From contig JBEVLT010000030.1 in assembly GCA_040509055.1 (NCBI GenBank), positions 1 to 13,899 of the forward strand: a stretch of 13,899 bases of DNA, written 5' to 3'. A program made the translations under genes and the position numbers. Source of the stretch: JAJKIP01 sp040509055. GTDB taxonomy: Bacteria > Bacteroidota > Bacteroidia > Chitinophagales > Chitinophagaceae. Under the pieces are notes generated by a model. The model did not search any database. It had not been told where the DNA came from and saw only the letters and a program-made list of their open reading frames with translations. Positions 8,032-13,899 of this stretch are shown here, piece by piece (positions within the stretch are counted from its first letter, which is position 1; each line of letters starts with the position of its first letter).

Positions 8032-9633
8032 ATGATGTTCAGGCTAACCTATTCGACCCTTCTTTATTGCTTTCTGGCTTTATTTGCGATTGCTTTTAAT
8101 GCTCCGGCTGCAAAGGCGCAGCCAGCTACCGGTATCAGGGCTTCTGCACTTTATGTGCAGGCGCCGCTTTTAAAAGAAATGACGCACAATGGTATGATCA
8201 GGGTCCGGGTAGATGTTCCTGCAGGAAAGGAGGTCAGCTACAAGAGCCTGCAATTAAGCCTGGATGCTGCGGCGCTCAACGCTATCGAACGGATCGATTT
8301 GCTGGTCCGGGACGACAGGGAGGCTGCATTTCTTCCCGGTGCACCTGTCCTTGCATCGGCAAAACCGTCTTTGTTGTTAGTAGACATACCGGTAAAATTA
8401 TCCTGCCGGCCAGGTTTGAATTATCTATGGGTCAGCGTGGTTTTAAAAAAGACAGCAGACCCGGATAAAAAAGTAAAGCTGAGGGTCAATGGACTTACAA
8501 GCTCTACGGGACAAAAACAGATGATTACAGATCAGGTTACTTCAAACGGTACTGCACCGGATTTTTTATACCGGGTCGGTATTGCCATCCGGAAGGCAGG
8601 GGACGACAAAGTGCATACTTACCGGATACCCGGTATCGTGACTACCGATAAAGGAACATTGATTGCGGTGTACGACAACCGGAATGTTTCGACAAAGGAC
8701 ATTCCCGGGAATATAGATATCGGAATGAGCCGTAGCACAAATGGGGGTAAGACCTGGGAGCCAATGAAAGTTGTAATGGATATGGGTGCACCGCATGAGA
8801 CAAATGGAGCCGGAGACCCTTCCATTCTCTTTGACCCGGTTGCAAAAAAGATCTGGGTGGCTGCGTTGTGGAGCAAGGGGAATCGTGCAATCGCCGGGTC
8901 AGAGCCGGGACTTTCGCCGGATACAACCGGTCAGTTTGTACTGGTCAGCAGCGATGATGACGGATTGACCTGGTCGCAGCCCTACAACATTACTTCCCAA
9001 ATAAAGAATCCCGTCTGGCATCTTTACTTCCAGGGACCCGGCAGCGGGATCGCAATGAAGGATGGCACACTGGTTTTTCCTTCCCAATACTGGGATGAAT
9101 CAAAAAAGCCGGGGATGCCTCATTCATCTATTATTTATAGTACCGATCAGGGCAAAACCTGGAAAAGCGGCATCGGCGCCAAATCCAATACGACCGAAAG
9201 CCAGGTAGTGGAAACCGTACCCGGTACCCTGATGCTGAACATGCGGGACAATCGTGGCAGTTTCAGAAGTATAGCTACTACCACCGATATGGGCAAGACC
9301 TGGGTAGAGCACCACACTTCGCAGCAGGCCCTCCCGGATCCGGTTTGTATGGCAAGCATTATTAAGGCAAATGTCAATGTAAAGGGGAAGCAAAAGCCGG
9401 TTTTGTTTTTCAGCAATATGGCCATGCAAACCAGCCGGCAGAATACCACGGTAAAAGCCAGCCTGGATCTGGGCGAGACCTGGCTGCCCGCCAACCAGCT
9501 GCTCATCGATGCCAGGAAGAGCTATGGTTATTCCTGTATGACCAGGATCGATGAGAACACCATCGGGCTCCTGTATGAAGGCGTGCAGGACCTTTATTTT
9601 GTCAGGATACCGGTAAAAGAAATAATTAAATAG
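8032..9633 (+). CDS. nanH: Exo-alpha-sialidase (GH33) with N-terminal carbohydrate-binding-like domain, secreted
   Basis: This 533-residue sialidase is built differently from the one at 3344. It has a signal peptide ending AKA before Gln30, so it enters the periplasm. A beta-rich domain (about 35-165) resembles the N-terminal domain of Bacteroides BT0455 and Tannerella NanH (BNR_assoc_N family). The propeller follows: Arg198 in YRIP (197-200), acid/base Asp223, Glu389 in TES, Arg405, Arg469, and nucleophile Tyr500 in GYSCM. The Glu389-Arg405 spacing is 16, as in the other sialidase. Five Asp boxes are seen: 235-242, 307-314, 370-377, about 417-424 and 477-484. All catalytic residues are intact. 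Two ATGs stand in a row at 8032 and 8035; either may be used. It follows nanT after 45 bases and lies 9 bases before the epimerase gene. Linkage preference is unknown. Confidence 0.93.
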   Translation: MMFRLTYSTLLYCFLALFAIAFNAPAAKAQPATGIRASALYVQAPLLKEMTHNGMIRVRVDVPAGKEVSYKSLQLSLDAAALNAIERIDLLVRDDREAAFLPGAPVLASAKPSLLLVDIPVKLSCRPGLNYLWVSVVLKKTADPDKKVKLRVNGLTSSTGQKQMITDQVTSNGTAPDFLYRVGIAIRKAGDDKVHTYRIPGIVTTDKGTLIAVYDNRNVSTKDIPGNIDIGMSRSTNGGKTWEPMKVVMDMGAPHETNGAGDPSILFDPVAKKIWVAALWSKGNRAIAGSEPGLSPDTTGQFVLVSSDDDGLTWSQPYNITSQIKNPVWHLYFQGPGSGIAMKDGTLVFPSQYWDESKKPGMPHSSIIYSTDQGKTWKSGIGAKSNTTESQVVETVPGTLMLNMRDNRGSFRSIATTTDMGKTWVEHHTSQQALPDPVCMASIIKANVNVKGKQKPVLFFSNMAMQTSRQNTTVKASLDLGETWLPANQLLIDARKSYGYSCMTRIDENTIGLLYEGVQDLYFVRIPVKEIIK

Positions 9634-9642
9634 ACTGCTACT

Positions 9643-10845
9643 ATGAATACAACAACACAGCCGGCGTATGATCGTCAGGCGCTGGAAAAGCTTCGTGATT
9701 TTTATAAAGATCAATTGCTGAATGATACGATCCCTTTTTGGTTCCCCCGTTCTTTTGACAAAGAATATGGTGGCTTTTTATTGATGCGGGACGCGGATGG
9801 TTCGCTGATTGATGATGACAAAGCCGTATGGATCCAGGGCAGGGCAACGTGGATGCTGGCCACCTTGTACAATACGGTTGAGAAAAAGCAGGAATGGCTG
9901 GATGGGGCCAGGCTTGGGTATGAATTCTTGAAAAAGCATTGTTTTGATACAGACGGACAAATGTTCTTTCATGTGACGCGCGAGGGGAAGCCCCTCCGGA
10001 AACGACGGTATTTCTTTTCGGAAAAGTTTTACGTGATGGCCGCTGCGGCTTATGCAAAGGCCAGTGGCGATGAATCAGCAGCGACAGAGGCAAGACGTGT
10101 ATTTGGAGAGTGCATCGCCTATGCCAGCGGTGAAAAAAAGCTGGCATCAAAATTTACCGATGTCCGTCCCTCCAAGGGCATTGGTGTGCCGATGATCATG
10201 ATCAATGTGGCACACCAGCTGCGTGACAGTATCGGTGATGACCGCTGTGACGAATGGGCCGGTCAATGGATCGATGAAATAGAGCGTGACTTTGTGAAAG
10301 ACGATATCCGTTGCGTAATGGAACAGGTAGCGCCGGATGGGAGCATTATCGATCATGTGGATGGACGAACGCTCAATCCCGGCCATTCGATCGAAGGGGC
10401 CTGGTTCATCTTGCAGGAGGCAAGATACCGGAATAATGATCCTCGTCTGATCGATCTGGGGTGCAGGATGCTGGATTACATGTGGGAGCGGGGATGGGAT
10501 GAAGAGTTTGGTGGTCTGTTGTACTACCGGGATGTGTACAATAAACCGGTACAGGAGTACTGGCAGGACATGAAATTCTGGTGGCCGCACAACGAAGTGA
10601 TCGTGGCCACCTTGCTTGCCTATTTGCTGACCGGGAATGAAAAGTATGCACAATGGCACCAGCAGGTGCATGAATATTCCTACAAGCACTTTCATGATAA
10701 GGAACAGGGTGAGTGGTTTGGCTATCTCCACCGGGATGGAACACTGGCACAAAGCGCCAAGGGAAATTTATTCAAAGGCCCATTCCATTTGCCCCGGCAG
10801 GAGTGGTTTTGCTGGAAACTCCTGGAAGAGCATCTCGGGCAATGA
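9643..10845 (+). CDS. nanE: N-acylglucosamine 2-epimerase (ManNAc to GlcNAc), AGE family
   Basis: This 400-residue cytoplasmic enzyme should convert ManNAc from the lyase into GlcNAc without phosphorylation, the route known from Bacteroides fragilis rather than the ManNAc-6-P route of E. coli. The AGE/RenBP (alpha/alpha)6 barrel is visible through WIQGR (63-67), RYFFSEKFYVMAAAAYA (122-138), NPGHSIEGAW (245-254) with catalytic His248, KFWWPHNE (311-318) and FHLPRQEW (381-388) with His382. The histidine positions fit the two catalytic histidines of mammalian RenBP. It is the length of the family, has no signal peptide and starts 9 bases after the sialidase stop. The name nanE follows Bacteroides usage; it is unrelated to E. 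coli NanE, a TIM-barrel ManNAc-6-P epimerase. Cellobiose 2-epimerase is a distant alternative, less likely given the neighbours. Confidence 0.92.
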   Translation: MNTTTQPAYDRQALEKLRDFYKDQLLNDTIPFWFPRSFDKEYGGFLLMRDADGSLIDDDKAVWIQGRATWMLATLYNTVEKKQEWLDGARLGYEFLKKHCFDTDGQMFFHVTREGKPLRKRRYFFSEKFYVMAAAAYAKASGDESAATEARRVFGECIAYASGEKKLASKFTDVRPSKGIGVPMIMINVAHQLRDSIGDDRCDEWAGQWIDEIERDFVKDDIRCVMEQVAPDGSIIDHVDGRTLNPGHSIEGAWFILQEARYRNNDPRLIDLGCRMLDYMWERGWDEEFGGLLYYRDVYNKPVQEYWQDMKFWWPHNEVIVATLLAYLLTGNEKYAQWHQQVHEYSYKHFHDKEQGEWFGYLHRDGTLAQSAKGNLFKGPFHLPRQEWFCWKLLEEHLGQ

Positions 10846-10847
10846 GA

Positions 10848-10885
10848 AACACTCCGGTCAACCGGAGGGAGAGCCAGACAGTGTT
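10848..10885 (+). promoter_or_regulatory. Intergenic hairpin after the epimerase gene
   Basis: In the 69-base gap before the esterase, CTCCGG (10852-10857) pairs with CCGGAG (10862-10867) around a TCAA loop. An outer pair AACACT (10848-10853) and AGTGTT (10880-10885) partly overlaps the inner stem, so the two cannot both form fully. No T-run follows the stem, so it is not a clear terminator. It may set message stability between the two genes (inference). Confidence 0.25.
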
Positions 10886-10914
10886 AAATAAAGCCGCAAT
10901 CTATAAAACAGGTT

Positions 10915-12429
10915 ATGCTTCGTGCAATAGTGAGAACAGTAATCCTGCCCGTGTTATTATCCCCGGTTTTGGCATTTTCACAGCTGCAGCTGCCGGCAGT
11001 TTTTTCGGATAATATGGTTTTGCAGCGGGACAAACCAATCCATGTATGGGGGAAGGGGACGCCAGGGAAAAAGGTAGTCGTCACATTGGGAACGAAAACG
11101 ATCCATTCGTGGGTTCAAAAGGATTCTTGCTGGACTGTCAGTTTTAAAAAGCAGGGAGCTAACCGGAATCCACAGAAACTGACCGTGTCCTGCGGTACGG
11201 AGACAAGACAGCTGCAAAATATCCTGATCGGCGATATCTGGATCTGCTCAGGCCAGTCGAATATGGAGTGGCCTATGCGTAAGGAGATGCATTGGCGGAA
11301 AGAAAAGGATGATGCACTACAGCCGCTGATCCGGCTAAACAATCCGCCGCCTGCCGGCAGGTATGTATATGGTGTAGCCTATACAGATTCCTTAAATAAG
11401 CGGTTAACGGTAAATGATTTTTATCAATGGCATCAGTGGCTCAATTGTGATAGCAGTTCCTTGAAGGACATGAGTGCGGTGGCTTATTATTTCGCCAAAT
11501 CAATCGTAGAGAATGAGAATGTACCGGTAGGCCTCATCAATCTTTCTATTGGCGGTGCCCCCATCGAAACGTTTATCAGCAGGAGTGCAATGCAGCAGGA
11601 TCAGCAGTTCTTTAAAAAGGTGGAGGGCAACTGGTTGGAAAATGTTCATCTTCCGGAATGGATACGCGGGAGGGGGAAAGAGAATGTGGGAAAAAATACC
11701 GGGGCTTATGGCGACGGGTTTGGGCTGAATCATGCGTATAAGCCTGGTTTTGCCTTTGAGAGCGGGATCAGGCCATTGCTGCCCCTGCCAGTGAAAGGGG
11801 TGATCTGGTACCAGGGCGAAAGCAATTCCCTGGAAAAGGAACGGGTGGAAGAGTACCGGGACCTGCTTCATTTACTGATCAACGATTATCGTAAGCAATG
11901 GCGGCAGACGGATATGCCTTTTTATTGGGTGCAGCTTTCTTCTATCGACACACCAGGTTATAAGTCGGGATACTGGCCGGAGTTCCGGAATGAGCAGCGG
12001 CTGTTGATCGATGAAGTGCAGAACGGGGGCATGGCGGTATGCAGTGATATCGGGTTGAAAAATAATGTTCACCCTACCGATAAAAAGACGGTAGGGGAGC
12101 GGCTGGCGCGCTGGGCCTTATCCGGGACATATAAAAGGGAAATTGTTCCATCCGGTCCTTTACCGTTGAAAGCACGGTTTCAAAATGGCCAGGTTATCGT
12201 TCAATTCCGGTATGCTGCTGGTTTACGGACTGCTGATGGAGCGCCGCTTCGCGGATTTTCAATCGATGGTAAAACAGATATTACAGCAAGCATCCGGAAT
12301 GATATTGTGACCATCGATGTGGCTCAGAAACCTGAGTTTGTGTTCTATGGATGGAAACCTTTTACAGATGCCAACCTTTCCAATGCAGCAATACTGCCTG
12401 CCTCCACTTTTAAGATCGCGGTAGAATAA
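10915..12429 (+). CDS. Sialate O-acetylesterase, secreted SGNH hydrolase
   Basis: This 504-residue enzyme removes O-acetyl groups from sialic acids, which otherwise slow sialidases and the lyase. A signal peptide ends near AFS before Gln23, giving a periplasmic or secreted protein. A beta-rich N-terminal part starts with LPAVFSDNMVLQRDKPIHVWG, which is the normal opening of this family. SGNH blocks follow: GDIWICSGQSNMEWPM with catalytic Ser115, INLSIGGAPIETF (208-220), GVIWYQGESN (295-304), and DIGLKNNVHPTDK with His386. Length and order match the bacterial sialate O-acetylesterase family (SASA/DUF303 type). It lies between the epimerase and nagB, and its purpose fits the sialic acid locus. 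Related esterases act on acetylated xylan or other acetylated sugars, so context decides the substrate. Confidence 0.9.
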   Translation: MLRAIVRTVILPVLLSPVLAFSQLQLPAVFSDNMVLQRDKPIHVWGKGTPGKKVVVTLGTKTIHSWVQKDSCWTVSFKKQGANRNPQKLTVSCGTETRQLQNILIGDIWICSGQSNMEWPMRKEMHWRKEKDDALQPLIRLNNPPPAGRYVYGVAYTDSLNKRLTVNDFYQWHQWLNCDSSSLKDMSAVAYYFAKSIVENENVPVGLINLSIGGAPIETFISRSAMQQDQQFFKKVEGNWLENVHLPEWIRGRGKENVGKNTGAYGDGFGLNHAYKPGFAFESGIRPLLPLPVKGVIWYQGESNSLEKERVEEYRDLLHLLINDYRKQWRQTDMPFYWVQLSSIDTPGYKSGYWPEFRNEQRLLIDEVQNGGMAVCSDIGLKNNVHPTDKKTVGERLARWALSGTYKREIVPSGPLPLKARFQNGQVIVQFRYAAGLRTADGAPLRGFSIDGKTDITASIRNDIVTIDVAQKPEFVFYGWKPFTDANLSNAAILPASTFKIAVE

Positions 12430-12517
12430 GGAGGCCAGGAACGAGCATTCCGGATAAATCTGAGTGAATGACCATCCTGGATTTAAAATAAGCATATTCT
12501 TCAACTATCATCATCAC

Positions 12518-13327
12518 ATGAAGACGCAAAAAGCAGGCCCTGCACCGGTTGGTGCATTGGAGCGGATCCCTGTACAGGTTTTTTCTTCACCATACGAAGG
12601 ATCCGTATTTGCAGCCGCACAGGTGGCGGACCTGATCAGGAAAAACCAGGGAAATGGAAAGAAAACGGTACTGGGACTGGCTACAGGATCTACGCCAAAG
12701 GCATTTTATGAGGAGCTGGTGCGCCTGCACCGGGAAGAAGGGTTAAGCTTTAAAAATGTGATCACTTTTAACCTGGATGAATATTATCCGATGAATAAAG
12801 ATGCCGGGCAAAGTTATCATTCGTACATGCGGGACCATTTATTCGATCATATCGATATCGATCCTGCGAATACTCATATCCCGGATGGAGCATGCCCGGC
12901 AGAAGAGATTGGAATGCAGGTAGCGGAATATGATAGAAAAACAGAGCAGGCCGGGGGAATCGATCTGCAGATCCTGGGGATCGGTAATAACGGGCATATC
13001 GGGTTCAATGAGCCGGGGTCGGGTATCGATTCGCCAACAAGACTTGTTCAACTGGCCGATGCCACCCGGATCGCCAATGCGCATGAATTTGCAGATCTTT
13101 CAGAAGTGCCGCATCAGGCGGTTACAATGGGCATCCGTACCATTTTGAAAGCAAAGCGCATCCTGTTGCTGGCCTGGGGGGCTGGCAAAGCAGAAGCAGT
13201 ACAAAAAGCGGTTGTGGGAAAGATGACAGAAGATCTCCCTGCCAGCTTATTGCAGCGACACGATCATTGTGTGTTTCTTGTTGACCAGGCAGCAGCGTCG
13301 AACTTTCAAAGCAGGCCCCATTACTAA
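12518..13327 (+). CDS. nagB: Glucosamine-6-phosphate deaminase/isomerase
   Basis: NagB turns GlcN-6-P into fructose-6-P and ammonia, the last step of amino sugar breakdown. From the ATG at 12518 it has 269 residues and no signal peptide. ATGSTPKAFYEEL (55-67) binds phosphate, FNLDEYY (84-90) carries Asp87 (general base), and GIGNNGHIGFNEPGS (154-168) carries His160 and Glu165. Asn158 stands where E. coli has Asp141, which I recall as common in other NagB proteins. A GTG at 12464 would add 18 poorly conserved residues and is less likely. Similarity also runs to the NagB half of larger Bacteroidota NagB-deacetylase proteins, but the stop at 13325-13327 comes right after the NagB domain. It follows the esterase after 88 bases. 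GlcNAc kinase and NagA, which must act before it, are not in the window. Confidence 0.92.
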   Translation: MKTQKAGPAPVGALERIPVQVFSSPYEGSVFAAAQVADLIRKNQGNGKKTVLGLATGSTPKAFYEELVRLHREEGLSFKNVITFNLDEYYPMNKDAGQSYHSYMRDHLFDHIDIDPANTHIPDGACPAEEIGMQVAEYDRKTEQAGGIDLQILGIGNNGHIGFNEPGSGIDSPTRLVQLADATRIANAHEFADLSEVPHQAVTMGIRTILKAKRILLLAWGAGKAEAVQKAVVGKMTEDLPASLLQRHDHCVFLVDQAAASNFQSRPHY

Positions 13328-13366
13328 TGCGATCCTGGCAATCCTGAAAGGAGAGCTTCTTATACT

Positions 13367-13708
13367 GTGCCTAAACGGTCTTTGTATCTCGCACTTCGCG
13401 AGAAAGCGCTGGCCAACCTGGATGATGGCGTGGCATTTTACCGCCAGGTAAAAGATAGCCAAAGCCATTTATATGACCTTAGCTATGAAATGCCTGATCT
13501 TGTCAACACGGCCCGCTACCTGATGCGGCGGAATAAATTTGATGACGCCCTCGCCATCCTTCAGCTTGCGATTTTGCCTGGGGGCCGAAACAGCGACTTG
13601 TCTTTCGCTTATCAACTGACGGGCGAGTGTTATGAGAAAAAAGGACAGGTTCAGCTGGCCATCCTGTTATATAAAAAAGCCACTGACCAGGATCCGGGGA
13701 ATAAGTAG
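13367..13708 (+). CDS. Short tetratricopeptide-repeat ORF, probably the detached C-terminal tail of a larger hydrolase
   Basis: This 113-residue ORF has no recognisable enzyme domain. The pattern is two helix-turn-helix units: LVNTARYLMRRNKFDDALAI (about 46-65) and FAYQLTGECYEKKGQVQLAI (about 80-99), followed by LYKKATDQDPGNK. This layout, with an AFYRQVKDSQ...YDLSYE lead-in, is what I recall from the C-terminal tail of Bacteroidota serine hydrolases and esterases, where it reads '...Y.FSE..LN.LGY.LL...AI.iF...YDSLGEAY...G...AI.NY..SL.L.P.N'. The usual start has not survived: the first start is GTG at 13367, with AAAGGAG (13347-13353) 13 bases before it. It is in the same frame as nagB, separated from it by one TAA and 13 sense codons. 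It may be a real small protein or a decayed remnant. Confidence 0.5.
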   Translation: MPKRSLYLALREKALANLDDGVAFYRQVKDSQSHLYDLSYEMPDLVNTARYLMRRNKFDDALAILQLAILPGGRNSDLSFAYQLTGECYEKKGQVQLAILLYKKATDQDPGNK

Positions 13709-13845
13709 CAGCTGCTTCTTTGGAGAGAACGCCGGAATGACAAACTTGGATTCGCTAAACAGGCTGCGAGAGCGCGGTATTCCATGATCGGCGCAGATGT
13801 AACTCTGATTTGAAGAAGCTGCTGTGGGGAAGTATGCGCTTAAAG
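13709..13845. other. Non-coding stretch between the tetratricopeptide ORF and the terminator
   Basis: About 137 bases with no recognisable gene on either strand. In the frame of the preceding ORF it stays open for 34 codons after the stop, but the translation is not familiar. An imperfect inverted repeat of 12 bases (13709-13720 and 13813-13824, one mismatch) brackets most of it. I see no promoter box. Confidence 0.4.
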
Positions 13846-13882
13846 AAAAAGGGAACCACCATTGCTGGTGCTTCCCTTTTTT
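13846..13882. terminator. Strong intrinsic terminator, bidirectional, at the end of the cluster
   Basis: A long hairpin: AAAAAGGGAA (13846-13855) pairs with TTCCCTTTTT (13872-13881), and CACCA (13857-13861) pairs with TGGTG (13866-13870), with one C-C mismatch between the two stems and the loop TTGC. The T-run on the 3' side (13877-13882) and the A-run on the 5' side make it work on both strands, so a gene facing this cluster may lie just beyond the window. It probably ends the transcript that carries nagB and the short ORF. Confidence 0.85.
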
Positions 13883-13899
13883 GTTGACCCATATGGATT

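Noticed and set aside
9124..9714. Long antisense frame opposite the end of the second sialidase
   Set aside because: It lies opposite a clear sialidase with intact catalytic residues and shows no recognisable domain; it reflects codon bias.
12428..12434. AAGGAGG, a perfect Shine-Dalgarno sequence overlapping the esterase stop
   Set aside because: No ATG, GTG or TTG lies at a suitable distance downstream, and nagB begins far away. Bacteroidota genes rarely rely on such sites.
12435..12480. Inverted repeat CCAGGA/TCCTGG between the esterase gene and nagB
   Set aside because: The arms are only 6 bases with a 34-base spacer, which is expected by chance, and no T-run follows.
12464..12517. Longer nagB reading frame from the GTG at 12464
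   Set aside because: The 18 added residues (including FFNYHHH) do not resemble the start of NagB, and the ATG at 12518 already gives the complete domain. The GTG start cannot be ruled out.
13387..13403. Perfect 6-bp hairpin TCTCGC/GCGAGA near the start of the short ORF
   Set aside because: It has a 5-base loop, no T-run and lies inside the coding frame; likely chance.
13269..13451. Frame overlapping the nagB end and the short ORF, considered as evidence of a frameshift in a longer NagB
   Set aside because: Its translation has no NagB-like or deacetylase-like sequence, and nagB and the tetratricopeptide ORF are already in one frame, so no frameshift is needed.
1..13899. Bacteroidota promoters (-33 TTTG and -7 TAnnTTTG) in the gaps between genes
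   Set aside because: No gap contained a convincing pair with the right spacing, so no promoter is claimed; the main promoter is probably upstream of susC, outside the window.

Overview
The window is a one-directional, tightly packed gene cluster (all genes on the + strand) for taking up and breaking down sialic acid. It most likely comes from a Bacteroidota bacterium of the Chitinophagaceae type (inference). The reasons are a SusC/SusD outer-membrane pair, lipoprotein signals typical of the phylum, start codons mostly without Shine-Dalgarno sequences, a eukaryote-like sialic acid lyase with a YYYHIP motif, and a non-phosphorylated N-acylglucosamine 2-epimerase as known from the Bacteroides sialic acid pathway. 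No transposon, integrase, tRNA, rRNA or CRISPR array is visible.

Layout: 1-1742 is the C-terminal barrel of a SusC-type TonB-dependent transporter (its 5' part lies outside the window), followed by its SusD lipoprotein partner (1762-3294). Next come a short lipoprotein sialidase (3344-4528), the lyase NanA (4600-5538), the periplasmic kelch mutarotase NanM (5540-6733) and an inner-membrane MFS transporter, probably NanT-like (6730-7986). These are followed by a second, larger secreted sialidase with an extra N-terminal domain (8032-9633), an N-acylglucosamine 2-epimerase (9643-10845), a secreted sialate O-acetylesterase (10915-12429) and glucosamine-6-phosphate deaminase NagB (12518-13327). 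The cluster ends with a short tetratricopeptide ORF that looks like the detached tail of a larger protein (13367-13708), a short non-coding stretch and a strong bidirectional terminator (13846-13882). The longest gap between genes is under 100 bases, so one long transcript or a few overlapping ones are likely.

How it works together (inference from the families): the two sialidases release sialic acid from glycans and the esterase removes O-acetyl groups that block them. SusC/SusD move sialic acid or sialo-oligosaccharides across the outer membrane. NanM converts the released anomer in the periplasm and the MFS protein imports it. NanA splits it into pyruvate and ManNAc, and the epimerase turns ManNAc into GlcNAc without phosphorylation. 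NagB feeds the later product GlcN-6-P into glycolysis. The kinase (RokA-like) and the deacetylase NagA needed between the epimerase and NagB are not in the window, nor is a regulator. The overall system is a known type. The less ordinary parts are the two sialidases of different build, the GTGA overlap of nanM with the transporter, and the tetratricopeptide remnant in frame behind nagB.
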